Origin: an uncultured Allobaculum sp.
GTDB lineage: Bacteria; Bacillota_I; Bacilli_A; Erysipelotrichales; Erysipelotrichaceae
Assembly (NCBI GenBank): GCA_910579655.1
Contig: CAJTVE010000001.1
Coordinates: 54,349-118,348 of the forward strand
Direction: 5' to 3'
Length of the DNA: 64,000 nucleotides
Below, one piece after another: positions 25,328 to 33,962 of the stretch; the first letter of the stretch is position 1, and the number at the start of each line of letters is the position of its first letter. Under the pieces are notes generated by a model. It did not search any database and was not told the DNA's origin. It was given only the letters and a program-made list of their open reading frames with translations. The translations under genes were made by a program, and so were the position numbers.

Positions 25328-25788
25328 AAAAGAAAAGAGAGCAATACAGCAAACTGCTGCAGATGCTGGAAAACAGTGACCTGAACGTTTCTGTCATTGA
25401 TGAAGACTGTATCACTATTCCGACTGCCAAAAGCAATCTGATCATCAAATGCCAGAATGATATGTTTTCCATCCATGAGCAGTACGCAAAGAAACCGGCC
25501 AAGTACGCCAGCAGTGCGAAAGCAGCATTCAAGATCATCAGCGGATTTTTTTCAGAGGAACCGGAAGATGCTGTGAATCATCCAAGTCATTACAACCATG
25601 GTGGTGTAGAAACCATTGAAATCATTAAATGTCAGCTGACACCTGATGAGTTCAAGGGCTACCTGAAAGGCAACATCCTGAAATATAGGGACAGGCATCC
25701 GTACAAAGGCAAATCCAAGGAAGACCTGGCAAAAGCTAAGTGGTATTACGACAGACTGAAACAGGAAGAGGTACAGGTACAGGGATGA
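25324..25788 (+). CDS. DUF3310 protein
   Basis: 154 residues. The C-terminal half carries DUF3310: VNHPSHYNHGGVETIEIIKCQL, LKGNILKYRDRHPYKGK, LAKAKWYYDRL. This domain is common in phage nucleotide-metabolism regions and is called nucleotide kinase-like, though no P-loop is visible. The N-terminal half is phage-specific. Overlaps its neighbours by 4 bases on each side. Confidence 0.85.
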   Translation: MKKKREQYSKLLQMLENSDLNVSVIDEDCITIPTAKSNLIIKCQNDMFSIHEQYAKKPAKYASSAKAAFKIISGFFSEEPEDAVNHPSHYNHGGVETIEIIKCQLTPDEFKGYLKGNILKYRDRHPYKGKSKEDLAKAKWYYDRLKQEEVQVQG

Positions 25789-26072
25789 AAAAGACAAAAC
25801 AGAGGGCCGTTAATCTTGGATACGGATATGTTCTGGATGAAGAGATGACTTTGAAGAAAATCGTGCAGTCTGAAAAGACTGGTAAGACACGTGAAGTAGT
25901 GAAAGGATACTACGGCAGTTTTGAAAATGCCTTGAAAGGTTTTGCTGACAACCTGATCAAGGACGGAATCCAGGACGGCGCTATTAAGAACGTCAATCAT
26001 GCGATTGCCAGACTGAAAGCAGCCTATGCAGATCTGACCGGGCTGAAGTCGTCAGAAGTCGTGACTGATTAG
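25785..26072 (+). CDS. Hypothetical phage protein, 95 residues
   Basis: Starts at the ATG overlapping the DUF3310 stop (MKKTKQRAVNLGYGYVLDE). Basic N-terminus, helical C-terminus. Such proteins often sit just before late regulators in Firmicutes phages. No domain recognised. Confidence 0.7.
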   Translation: MKKTKQRAVNLGYGYVLDEEMTLKKIVQSEKTGKTREVVKGYYGSFENALKGFADNLIKDGIQDGAIKNVNHAIARLKAAYADLTGLKSSEVVTD

Positions 26073-26101
26073 GAAAAGAGAAAGAAGGAAGGGGAAAGGT
26101 A

Positions 26102-26566
26102 ATGACACCAGATGTGGAACAGTTTATCCGTGACTTCAAAAGCGTTAAGTATTACAACCGCAGGCTTATCAATTTGAATCTTGAGCTGGCACGGCTGGAA
26201 CACAAACTGACATGGGGTGAAAAGTCCAGCTGTGACATGACCTTTGAACAGATGATGTCACCACTGCCAATGCCAACTAAGACCATGCGGTACATGACCC
26301 AGACAGACTGGGACACCATGGAAGACATTGATATCTGTAAAGAGGACATCAACCGCTGCAGAACTGAAATTGATAAGTGTCTGATTGCAGAAGCACTTCC
26401 GCACAATGACCTTCAGATGATGGTGGCCAGGTACTGGCTGAATGAACCACCTGAAGAAGTCGCGGAGAAATACGGATACAGCAGACCAGGTATGTATAAG
26501 CGTTTCAATATCGGACTTGAAAAGCTGATTAGAGTCCGTGAAGCCATGCGGAAACGGAAAGAGTAG
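26102..26566 (+). CDS. DUF1492/ArpU-like late transcription regulator
   Basis: 154 residues, helical N-terminus. The C-terminal helix-turn-helix resembles sigma region 4: MMVARYWLNEPPEEVAEKYGYSRPGMYKRFNIGLEKL. It ends the early operon just before the packaging genes, the usual place of RinA/ArpU/DUF1492 regulators that switch on late genes. A GGGGAAAGG ribosome site precedes the ATG. A 14-bp palindrome overlaps its stop codon. Confidence 0.82.
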   Translation: MTPDVEQFIRDFKSVKYYNRRLINLNLELARLEHKLTWGEKSSCDMTFEQMMSPLPMPTKTMRYMTQTDWDTMEDIDICKEDINRCRTEIDKCLIAEALPHNDLQMMVARYWLNEPPEEVAEKYGYSRPGMYKRFNIGLEKLIRVREAMRKRKE

Positions 26567-26595
26567 ACGCGTCTACCGGTTTTCCGTGTCATAAT
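26563..26595 (+). promoter_or_regulatory. Palindrome plus -10 box: putative late promoter
   Basis: GTAGACGCGTCTAC (26563-26576) is a perfect 14-bp palindrome. TGTCATAAT follows, with a -10-like CATAAT at 26590-26595, and no good -35 box. This suits an activator-dependent promoter served by the adjacent DUF1492-like protein. Confidence 0.6.
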
Positions 26596-26608
26596 AGTAC
26601 TGGTTAAA

Positions 26609-26639
26609 AAGGTCACCAGAGCGGTGACCTTCTCTTTTT
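26609..26639 (+). terminator. Terminator after the late regulator
   Basis: AAGGTCACC (26609-26617) pairs with GGTGACCTT (26623-26631), followed by a T-rich tail (CTCTTTTT). It lies about 15 bases after the predicted late promoter start, so it may attenuate late transcription. Confidence 0.75.
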
Positions 26640-26743
26640 GCTGTTTCCTGCTGAAAACTGGCAGTCACAAACACAATGAACACCACACTTTACAGACCAA
26701 CAGCGTTGTTGCGTGGCTGCTGGTTTTGAGTAGGAGACACAGG

Positions 26744-26959
26744 ATGGAAAGAAGATATGGATACCAGCAAGTACTGCTGATACACGGCAAGCTTTCAGAC
26801 AGATCCGTACTGGAACCGTGGCTGGCAAAGATAGAGCTGTCAGACTTGGATGTGGTCATCATGCGGTATCCAGAAAGCACAGGCATTGGTGGTATCACCA
26901 AGGATGAAACCTGGCTGATCGTGGATGACCTGATAAGGTGGTGGGATTCATGCGGATAG
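26744..26959 (+). CDS. Hypothetical phage protein, 71 residues
   Basis: The ATG at 26744 follows TAGGAGA (26731-26737). Reads MERRYGYQQVLLIHGKLSDRS and ends DDLIRWWDSCG; Trp-rich C-terminus. Overlaps the HNH gene by 10 bases. No family recognised; it may be a packaging accessory. Confidence 0.6.
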   Translation: MERRYGYQQVLLIHGKLSDRSVLEPWLAKIELSDLDVVIMRYPESTGIGGITKDETWLIVDDLIRWWDSCG

Positions 26960-27267
26960 CTGGACAAGAGTATGACAGCTGGATCCAGTTCTATAAGTCT
27001 GCAGCCTGGAAGAGAAAACGGGCAGAGATACTGAAGCTGGATAAGAATGAATGCCAGATGTGCAAAGCAGCTGGGCGATACACCAGGGCTGTCACAGTCC
27101 ATCATGTCCACCATCTTAAGGACAGACCAGACCTTGCCTTGTCTTATAAAGATGAAGACGGACAAAGGAACTTGGTTAGTCTGTGCAAACAATGCCACAA
27201 CAAAGTTCATCCGGAAAAGTTCAGAACCTATACGTACAAGGAACCGCTAACCCCTGAACGGTGGTGA
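26950..27267 (+). CDS. HNH endonuclease of the packaging module
   Basis: 105 residues from the ATG at 26950. The HNH motif is ECQMCKAAGRYTRAVTVHHVHHLKDRPDL...NLVSLCKQCHNKVHP, with zinc-binding CxxC pairs and the central HH. HNH proteins next to terminase genes assist genome cutting at cos sites in many siphophages. Confidence 0.92.
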   Translation: MRIAGQEYDSWIQFYKSAAWKRKRAEILKLDKNECQMCKAAGRYTRAVTVHHVHHLKDRPDLALSYKDEDGQRNLVSLCKQCHNKVHPEKFRTYTYKEPLTPERW

Positions 27268-27393
27268 CGATACCCCCCGTCAGAAAATTTGAGCTTCTCA
27301 CATATACATGAGGGGAACGGGTAGGGGGACTCGGTTCCGGAGATTTTGGCGACACGTAGATGTACACGCGCGCAGGAAGGAAGGTGAAGCATC
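27268..27393. other. Gap between HNH and terminase genes: candidate cos region
   Basis: Noncoding, with a TACCCCCCGT box (27271-27280) and a facing ACGGGTAGGGGGAC (27317-27330). These form an imperfect G/C-rich dyad beside the HNH and small terminase genes, the usual place of cos in such phages. Confidence 0.4.
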
Positions 27394-27741
27394 ATGGGAC
27401 GCAAGTCAATGCAGACGCTGGATCAAGAGTGGATGAAATCTGCTCACGCTCTTGGATTGCTTGACCAGAAGCACTTCCGGCAAGCGATAGAAGCATACAA
27501 CTTCCAGATTTCCCTGGCTGAAAAGTTGCGGAAAAGGATTGAAGATGAAGGTACATCCATTCTGGTGCCTGTGGGAAAAGACGGTGAAAAAATGGCCAGC
27601 AATCCAGCCATTGCAGACCTGAACAAGGCGGAAATACTGGCACAAAAGATCCGGTTAGAACTGGACGGCAAGATGAAAGATGCTGTCCAGGCGCAGCAGA
27701 TTCAGAAGCAGAAGGAAGCTGACATGAATGACAAGCTATAG
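27394..27741 (+). CDS. Terminase small subunit (P27-like)
   Basis: 115 residues, helical, with SLAEKLRKRIEDEGTSILVPVGKDGEKMASNPAIADLNKAE, a pattern typical of the P27 family. Binds the packaging site and directs the large subunit. A GGAAGGAAGGTG ribosome site precedes the ATG. Overlaps terL by 14 bases. Confidence 0.82.
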   Translation: MGRKSMQTLDQEWMKSAHALGLLDQKHFRQAIEAYNFQISLAEKLRKRIEDEGTSILVPVGKDGEKMASNPAIADLNKAEILAQKIRLELDGKMKDAVQAQQIQKQKEADMNDKL

Positions 27742-29425
27742 AACGCCTTTGCCTTGGTTCGTTCAGGACTTCTATGACGAAATGGATAAATACCCAGATG
27801 AATACGGGCAGGATATTTGGTGGCTGCGGTCCAATGTGATTGATAAGGCATTCCAAACGGAAGACTTGGACGTTGACCTTGAACTGGCAGATGACTATTT
27901 CAGCCTTGAAAAGTATTTCCCGTATTCCCTTCTTCCCTATCAACGCTGCAGTTTTGGGCTTTGGGCGTGTGTATTCAAGAAAGACACGGGGCTTCCGCGC
28001 TGGCCAACGCTGTTCATCGTTGGCGCACGTGGACTTGGCAAAGACGGCATCATCGCCTTTGACTCTTTTGCTTTGACCAGCCCATACAATCCGGCTGAGA
28101 AGTACGACGTGGATATATGCGCGAACAATGAAGAACAGGCAGTCAGGCCAGTAGAAGACATTCTAGAAGTTCTAAACAAACCAGAACAGACCAGCAAACT
28201 GAAGCGTTTCTTCTACTGGACGAAAGAAGTAGTGCAAGGCAGATCCAATGGCGGAAAGATCCGCGGCAGGACAAACAATCCGGCTGGACGTGACGGTATG
28301 CGTTCTGGCTGCATTGTGTTCAATGAGCTACACGAATACCAGAACTACAAGAACATCAATGTTTTCCGGACCGGCCTTGGTAAGAAGAGACATCCTAGAA
28401 CTCTGATGGTCACCACCAACGGTTATGTTGTTGGCGGCCCGCTTGACGATTATCTAGCAAGGGCCGACAAAATCCTTTCCGGTGGGAAGCCAGATAAAGG
28501 ATGGTTGCCTTTCATTTTTAGGCTTACCAAAGAAGAAGACATTACCAATCCAGCCAAGTGGTACCAGGCAAATCCCCGACTGAAGCACAGTCCAGAATTG
28601 ATGTATGAGTACCAGGAAGAATTTGAAGATTACCTTGCGGATCCAGACAAAAACACCAGCTTTGCCACTAAAAGAATGAACTTCAGGAAGACTAATCAGG
28701 AAGTGCATGTGACCAAGTGGGAAAACATAGTAGCGACCCAGAAGCCTGTCCCTGATCTGACCGGTCATGAATGTACTTGCGGTATTGACTACGCAAAGAC
28801 AAGTGACTGGGTAGCGGTAAATCTGCATTTTAAGATTGATGATGAGAGGTATGACATCAACCATGCCTTTGTCTGCGTGAACAGTAACGACTATCCAAAG
28901 TTGGCCTGTCCGCATGAAGAATGGGAACAGATGGGCCTTATTACTTACGTTGACGCGCCCGATATCAGTCCTGATGTAGTGGCCGACTATATTAGAAATC
29001 AATCCAGAAAGTACCGCATAAAATGCCTGGCTATAGACAGCTACCGCTGGACAATTCTTTCCGGTGCTTTAAGCAGTCTGGGCTTTTCACTCAAAGCCAA
29101 GAATCTGAAGTTGATACGACCATCCGACCAGATGAAGGTTGTACCGTTGATTGACAGCTGCTTCCAGAACGGGTATTTCCACTGGGGCAACCAGCCAGTA
29201 CTGCGCTGGGCGACCAATAACGCAAAGCTAGTGCGGTCAACGCTGTCCAAGATTGCTATAGAAGGCAACCTGGACAACGGAAATTTCAGCTACGGAAAAA
29301 TTGAACCAATCAAAAGAAAAACAGATCCATTTATGGCCCTTGTGGCCAGTATGGTGGTTGAAGATATTTTGACGGGCTTTAAGCCCACAGCAGCGCGGAA
29401 AAGATACCGCGCTGTTTCCTTTTAG
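27728..29425 (+). CDS. terL: Terminase large subunit
   Basis: 565 residues. The packaging ATPase has a deviant Walker A, VGARGLGKDG, near residue 98. The C-terminal RNase H-fold nuclease begins GIDYAKTSDWVAV near residue 350, with a second acidic site in CLAIDSYRW near 432. Terminase_1 family, translates and cuts DNA into proheads. A GC-rich hairpin covers its end. Confidence 0.94.
   Translation: MTSYRTPLPWFVQDFYDEMDKYPDEYGQDIWWLRSNVIDKAFQTEDLDVDLELADDYFSLEKYFPYSLLPYQRCSFGLWACVFKKDTGLPRWPTLFIVGARGLGKDGIIAFDSFALTSPYNPAEKYDVDICANNEEQAVRPVEDILEVLNKPEQTSKLKRFFYWTKEVVQGRSNGGKIRGRTNNPAGRDGMRSGCIVFNELHEYQNYKNINVFRTGLGKKRHPRTLMVTTNGYVVGGPLDDYLARADKILSGGKPDKGWLPFIFRLTKEEDITNPAKWYQANPRLKHSPELMYEYQEEFEDYLADPDKNTSFATKRMNFRKTNQEVHVTKWENIVATQKPVPDLTGHECTCGIDYAKTSDWVAVNLHFKIDDERYDINHAFVCVNSNDYPKLACPHEEWEQMGLITYVDAPDISPDVVADYIRNQSRKYRIKCLAIDSYRWTILSGALSSLGFSLKAKNLKLIRPSDQMKVVPLIDSCFQNGYFHWGNQPVLRWATNNAKLVRSTLSKIAIEGNLDNGNFSYGKIEPIKRKTDPFMALVASMVVEDILTGFKPTAARKRYRAVSF
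29391..29423 (+). terminator. Hairpin at the end of terL (weak terminator or processing site)
   Basis: CAGCGCGG (29391-29398) pairs with CCGCGCTG (29407-29414), followed by TTTCCTTTT. It lies within the last codons of terL and may reduce read-through or protect the mRNA. Confidence 0.5.
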
Positions 29426-29437
29426 GGGGTGATGACC

Positions 29438-30715
29438 ATGGCACTGGAAATGCCTGATTCAATCCGTGACTTCTTCCGTCTCTTTGGACGGAAAGGCCGA
29501 AAAAGAAAAAGACAGTCCTATGCTTGCGGTTATATTGGTGAGCTTACGCAGGAAATCCAGTTGCGGGAAGCTGCATTTCACGCTTGTGTGAATTTGATTG
29601 CCAACTGCATCAGCAAGTGTGAGCTTAGGACCTATAAGAAAAACAAGTTCAAAAAAGATTCAGAATGGTATCGCTGGAATATTCAGCCGAACCCGAACAT
29701 GAACGCTACAGAGTTCTGGCAGCGCGTGATTCATAGGCTGTATGAAGACAATGAAGCTCTGATTGTGGCCAGACCAAACGGTGAACTGTACGTGGCAGAC
29801 TCTTTTGTCTGTGATGATTCACAGGCATTCAACCCGCACACTTACCATGGCATTGTGATTGATGACCTGGATTACCCGCCAGTACTGACGGAAGACAAAG
29901 TCTTTTATTTTGCTTTACATGACATCAACGTGAAAGCATTGATTGATGATGTGACTGGCCTGTATGGAAAACTGATTTCTGCTTTTCTGTCAAACTATAC
30001 AGAAGCCGCAGGCGTGCATGGGATTTTGTACGTAGACCAGATTGCAGAAGCCGCTGAAGATTTTGACGAAACCATGAACAATCTGATGCAGGAAGACTTC
30101 AAGAAGTTTTTCACGGATCAGAAATCCGTCCTTCCGCTCTTTGACGGCTTCAAGTATGAAGAACTGGACCGTCAAGCTAATGCGGGGATGGATACCAGAG
30201 ACTTTCACAGTCAAATCACAGACATTTTTGAACTTTACGCCATGGCTTTTGGGATACCAAAGGTCCTGATTACCGGAGAGGTTCAGGATACGTCAAAAGC
30301 CGTGGATAACCTGCTGACTTTCGCACTGGATCCGGTGCTTGAATTGATAGCTGATGAGCTAAACCGCAAAATCTTTGAACAGGAAGATTTTTTGAAAGGC
30401 GACTGTGTCAAATGGCGCACGAACGCGGTCCGGCACATTGACATCATGGATGTTGCAGGAAACGTGGAAAAACTCATTTCCAGCGGGTTCTGCTGCATTG
30501 ATGATATCCGTGAAGTCTGCGGTATGGACCGGCTGAACACGCCTTGGTCTACACAGTTCTTCATGACAAAGAATTTCAGCACCATAGAAGACCTGCTGAA
30601 GTCAATAGAAAGGAGTGATGGAAATGACGAACAAGGAAATGGTCAAAAAACTGAAAGCCCAGTTCCCGCAGATCAAGAATCTACGGAAGAGTCTGACAGT
30701 CCAGACACGGGCTGA
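29438..30715 (+). CDS. Phage portal protein (HK97 type)
   Basis: 425 residues from the ATG at 29438 (AGGGGGT seven bases upstream). HK97-family features: REAAFHACVNLIANCISKCELRTY, the MNATEFWQRVIHRLY segment, and the AFGIPKVLITGE region. Forms the dodecameric DNA channel at one head vertex. The acidic 3' tail is encoded in a 92-base overlap with the protease gene. Confidence 0.93.
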   Translation: MALEMPDSIRDFFRLFGRKGRKRKRQSYACGYIGELTQEIQLREAAFHACVNLIANCISKCELRTYKKNKFKKDSEWYRWNIQPNPNMNATEFWQRVIHRLYEDNEALIVARPNGELYVADSFVCDDSQAFNPHTYHGIVIDDLDYPPVLTEDKVFYFALHDINVKALIDDVTGLYGKLISAFLSNYTEAAGVHGILYVDQIAEAAEDFDETMNNLMQEDFKKFFTDQKSVLPLFDGFKYEELDRQANAGMDTRDFHSQITDIFELYAMAFGIPKVLITGEVQDTSKAVDNLLTFALDPVLELIADELNRKIFEQEDFLKGDCVKWRTNAVRHIDIMDVAGNVEKLISSGFCCIDDIREVCGMDRLNTPWSTQFFMTKNFSTIEDLLKSIERSDGNDEQGNGQKTESPVPADQESTEESDSPDTG

Positions 30716-31385
30716 TGGTGTTCTTGACCTTGCCATTTACGGCGATATTGAACCGGACGGCTATGACTGGTGGACGGAAGAAGTCATTCCTTCTGAGACG
30801 TCCGCAAGACATTTCAAAGAGGTGCTTGACGCGAACCCGGATGTCAGGATTATCAACCTGGCTATTAATAGCATGGGCGGTTACGTTTCTGAAGGAAATG
30901 CTATCTACACCTTGTTGAAGCGCCATCCGGCAACCGTGAATGTAATGATTGACGCTTTTGCCTGTTCTATGGCTTCCGGCATTGCTATGGCCGGTGACCA
31001 TGTGACAATGGCGCCAAACGCTCTGCTGATGATTCACAATCCCGCGTCTGCAGTCTACGGAAATGCTGTAGAGTTGCGGAAAGCCGCAGATGATCTGGAT
31101 GTCATGGCAGACGCTTTCCGGCAGATGTATCTGCTGAAATCCGGTGGGAAACTTCCGGAAGAAAAGCTAATTGAAATGCTGGATGCTGAAACGTACCTGA
31201 CAGCCGTTCAGGCTAAGGAATTTGGGCTATGTGATGAAATCGAATTTGTACCGGAAACGGATGCAAAGGATGAAGAAATCAAAGCGCTCAAAAAAGTGAT
31301 TGCAAGTCTGACAGCCAGACTTGAAAACGTTCCGGAAGAAAATCCGGAACCGGAACCAGTCTTGAAAAAGGGCTGGTTTTTTTAA
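30624..31385 (+). CDS. Clp-like prohead protease (S14)
   Basis: 254 residues. The ClpP fold is visible: NSMGGYVSEGNAIYTLL, the nucleophile Ser in DAFACSMASGIAMAG near residue 116, His in LLMIHNPAS near 140, and the Asp in the MLDAETYLTA region. Processes capsid and scaffold proteins in HK97-like phages. I choose the ATG at 30624 (AAAGGAG upstream), inside the portal gene. Confidence 0.92.
   Translation: MTNKEMVKKLKAQFPQIKNLRKSLTVQTRADGVLDLAIYGDIEPDGYDWWTEEVIPSETSARHFKEVLDANPDVRIINLAINSMGGYVSEGNAIYTLLKRHPATVNVMIDAFACSMASGIAMAGDHVTMAPNALLMIHNPASAVYGNAVELRKAADDLDVMADAFRQMYLLKSGGKLPEEKLIEMLDAETYLTAVQAKEFGLCDEIEFVPETDAKDEEIKALKKVIASLTARLENVPEENPEPEPVLKKGWFF
31354..31383 (+). terminator. Terminator-like hairpin before the capsid gene
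   Basis: AACCAGTC (31354-31361) pairs with GGCTGGTT (31371-31378), followed by a T run reaching the protease stop codon. It may set the ratio of capsid to upstream products. Confidence 0.6.
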
Positions 31386-31402
31386 TGAAAGGATGAAATA
31401 TC

Positions 31403-32629
31403 ATGGCTCTTAAACTGAATATGACCAAAGCAGAAGCGCGTGAAAAGATGCTTACTGCTATGCGAGAACAGGACCAGGACAGCTTCACAGAAGGTCTGGA
31501 AGCCTTTGGTGATGCCCTGGTTGCTGACATGAAAACACAGATTGAGGAAGCGCAGCTGGCTAACGACCGTGCCGCACTGGCAGCACGCGGTAAGAAACCG
31601 CTGACTTCTGCAGAACTGAAATTTGCCGGGGATTTCAAAGCACTGGCCGCCCAGCGCCTTGAAGGAAAAGACGTGCGTGCTGCGCTGTCCAACATCAAGA
31701 TGCCGGATGAAACCATTGACATGATCTTTGATGACATCACTATTGACCATCCGCTGCTGTCTTATATTGACTTCCAGAACACGGCCTTTGCCACTAAATG
31801 GCTGATGTCCAAGAACCCTTATCAGAAAGCACTGTGGGGAGACTTTGACGCAGAAGTAACTAAAGAAATTTCTGCCAGCTTCTCTGAAAAGGACATGACC
31901 AAAATGTCCCTGACGGCTTTCATTCCTGTATCGCGCGGTCTTCTTGACCTTGGACCTGACTGGATCTACCGCTATGTGGTTGCTATTCTGCGTGAAGCAG
32001 TTGCAAACGGTCTTGAAGACGGCATTGTAAACAACCTTGCGTCTAACACTGGTCCTATCGGTATGATGGCTGACCTGACAAAGGGTACTACTGCTAGTGA
32101 TGTAACGACCTATACGGCCAAGTCTAAAACCGCAGTCACTAAGCTTGACCCAGCTACTTATGGTTCCCTGCTTGCCAAACTGGCAAAGACAGAAAACGGC
32201 AATCCGCGGCCGGTGAATCGCGTCATCATGATTGTGAATCCGACTGACTACCTGACTAAGATTTTCCCGGCTATTACTGTGATGGGCGTGAACGGAAACT
32301 ACGTTCAGAACACGTTGCCGTTCCCGACTGTTTTCGTGCAGTCTGCAGCTGTAGCAGAAGGCACAGCCATCCTGTACCTTGACCACTATTACTGGATGGG
32401 ACTTGGCCAGGCTGGAAATGCGGGAACCATTGAACAGTCTGATGAATATAAATTCCTGGAACGCAAACGCTACTACATGATTTACCTTTACGCTGACGGT
32501 ACGCCAAAAGATAACAACTGCTGCCTGCCGCTGAATATTGCAAACCTCAAACCGGCTACAATCGCAACGACTTCCACGGCTACAGTAGAAGGAACGGTTA
32601 CTACCAAAGCCGCGGCCGCTCAGGGCTAA
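31403..32629 (+). CDS. Major capsid protein (HK97 fold)
   Basis: 408 residues. An N-terminal charged coiled-coil delta domain (to about residue 110) is presumably removed by the upstream protease. The HK97-type body follows: IPVSRGLLDLGPDWIYRYV, MIVNPTDYLTKIFP, and the late strands. The Ala/Thr-rich C-terminus is low complexity. Directly follows the protease. Confidence 0.92.
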   Translation: MALKLNMTKAEAREKMLTAMREQDQDSFTEGLEAFGDALVADMKTQIEEAQLANDRAALAARGKKPLTSAELKFAGDFKALAAQRLEGKDVRAALSNIKMPDETIDMIFDDITIDHPLLSYIDFQNTAFATKWLMSKNPYQKALWGDFDAEVTKEISASFSEKDMTKMSLTAFIPVSRGLLDLGPDWIYRYVVAILREAVANGLEDGIVNNLASNTGPIGMMADLTKGTTASDVTTYTAKSKTAVTKLDPATYGSLLAKLAKTENGNPRPVNRVIMIVNPTDYLTKIFPAITVMGVNGNYVQNTLPFPTVFVQSAAVAEGTAILYLDHYYWMGLGQAGNAGTIEQSDEYKFLERKRYYMIYLYADGTPKDNNCCLPLNIANLKPATIATTSTATVEGTVTTKAAAAQG

Positions 32630-32633
32630 CTAA

Positions 32634-32933
32634 ATGGCGCTGGATGCTAGTCTGCTGACAGTGATCAAGCGCCAGCTTTTTCAGTCAAACGCAGACAGTG
32701 AGATGGTAGCCGTGCTTGAAGACTATGCGGAAGAAGGGCAGGCGTTTCTGAATCGGTACTGTGCAGGACTTGACTACACAAAGCCTGGACAAGCAAGGTC
32801 ACTGCTGGTGGAATACGTCCGCTACGCCTTAGCCAATGCGCGGGATGATTTCCCGAAAAACTACCGGTCTGAACTGCTTTCCCTGTCAAACAAAGGTAGG
32901 GTGAAAGCTTATGCTGAAAAGCAAGACGGATAG
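32634..32933 (+). CDS. Head-tail connector (gp6-like)
   Basis: 99 residues, all-helical, with the DYAEEGQAFLNRYCAGLDYTK and LLVEYVRYALANARDDF pattern of phage gp6-like connector proteins. Placed immediately after the capsid gene. Joins the portal to the tail. Confidence 0.78.
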   Translation: MALDASLLTVIKRQLFQSNADSEMVAVLEDYAEEGQAFLNRYCAGLDYTKPGQARSLLVEYVRYALANARDDFPKNYRSELLSLSNKGRVKAYAEKQDG

Positions 32934-33279
32934 GTCAGTCGCTTTCCATGACGGACGGCTGGCCATTCTTCAGCTGGATCCAGTGAAAAGAATCACTGGA
33001 AGCAGCGCCTTCATCCCCTGTGGACTTCCTACCGTTGGCTTTAAGCGCTTCTATGAAGCCGCCAGAACAGAAGGATTAAGTGCTGACCTTGTCGCTACCG
33101 TCCCGTGGAATATGGGCACAGAAGTGGCTGCAGCTGAGCTGGTGGAACTGGAAAGGAACGACAGGAAAGGCGCTGCTGTCTACCGTGTCATTCAATGCCA
33201 GGAACGGCGCGACTCAGCGCCAGCCTGCTACCAGCTGACACTTCAGCATGAGAAGGTGAAGTATGAAGACCTTAGATGA
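32911..33279 (+). CDS. Head-tail adaptor / head closure protein
   Basis: 122 residues, beta-rich, resembling SPP1 gp16-type stopper proteins (FHDGRLAILQLD ... VPWNMGTEVAAAELVELE). Overlaps the connector gene by 23 bases and the next gene by 17. Assigned mainly from position. Confidence 0.7.
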   Translation: MLKSKTDRSVAFHDGRLAILQLDPVKRITGSSAFIPCGLPTVGFKRFYEAARTEGLSADLVATVPWNMGTEVAAAELVELERNDRKGAAVYRVIQCQERRDSAPACYQLTLQHEKVKYEDLR

Positions 33280-33568
33280 AATCATGAATGAACTGAAAGC
33301 GTGCGGACTACCGTGCGCTTTTGTTCGTTTTGATGAACCTCAGAAAACGCCATTCTGCATTTTGCGAATGGATAAAAGCGTAAATGTCTATTCAGATCTG
33401 CAGATGATAGATCCGCTGGATACTTACGTGATTGAACTTTACTACCGGGACCCTAAAGACCGGCTGGCCTTTGAAGCTTTCCTGAATAAGGACTTCATCT
33501 GGCAAAGATACAGCACAGACGTGCCTATTGATGACAGCGTCCTGATGTCAGGGTATGACCTGCTATGA
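33263..33568 (+). CDS. Tail terminator / head-tail joining protein
   Basis: 101 residues. MIDPLDTYVIELYYRDPKDRLAFEAFLNK matches the strand-helix core of small tail-completion proteins of siphophages. Position between adaptor and gp10-like gene supports this. Stop overlaps the next ATG. Confidence 0.65.
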   Translation: MKTLDEIMNELKACGLPCAFVRFDEPQKTPFCILRMDKSVNVYSDLQMIDPLDTYVIELYYRDPKDRLAFEAFLNKDFIWQRYSTDVPIDDSVLMSGYDLL

Positions 33569-33960
33569 GCCAGCTGATTCATGTAGATCAGCTTGATTCA
33601 GCCGTCCAGCAGATACTGGAAGAATACGGGGAAGAAGTCAAAGCTGACGTTGTAGAGGTCACTGAAAAAGTGGCCAAAGAAGCAAAGGACACGGTCAAAA
33701 ATGCTGCGCCAGTTGGTGCGCGAAAGGGTAAGTACAAGAAGAACATTGATGTGAAGCAGACGCAGGATTCAGCGCTGGAAACGCAGCATACAGTCTACGT
33801 AAAAGACCCTGAATACCGTTTGACTCACTTGTTGGAATTTGGCCATGCAACGGCTGATGGAACCGGAAGAACCAAAGAAATTAAACACTGGCAGAACGGC
33901 CAGGACTACGTTGATCAGAACTTTGAAAAGGAACTGAGAGACAAAATAGAAAGGGGCTAA
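33565..33960 (+). CDS. HK97 gp10-like tail component
   Basis: 131 residues. Helical N-terminus, then KNAAPVGARKGKYKKNIDVKQ and a conserved HLLEFGHATADG with the typical Glu-Phe-Gly-His. Family members act in head-tail joining. Confidence 0.85.
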   Translation: MSQLIHVDQLDSAVQQILEEYGEEVKADVVEVTEKVAKEAKDTVKNAAPVGARKGKYKKNIDVKQTQDSALETQHTVYVKDPEYRLTHLLEFGHATADGTGRTKEIKHWQNGQDYVDQNFEKELRDKIERG

Positions 33961-33962
33961 AC

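Noticed and set aside
31382..32386. Long minus-strand ORF opposite the capsid gene
   Set aside because: Antisense shadow caused by codon bias.
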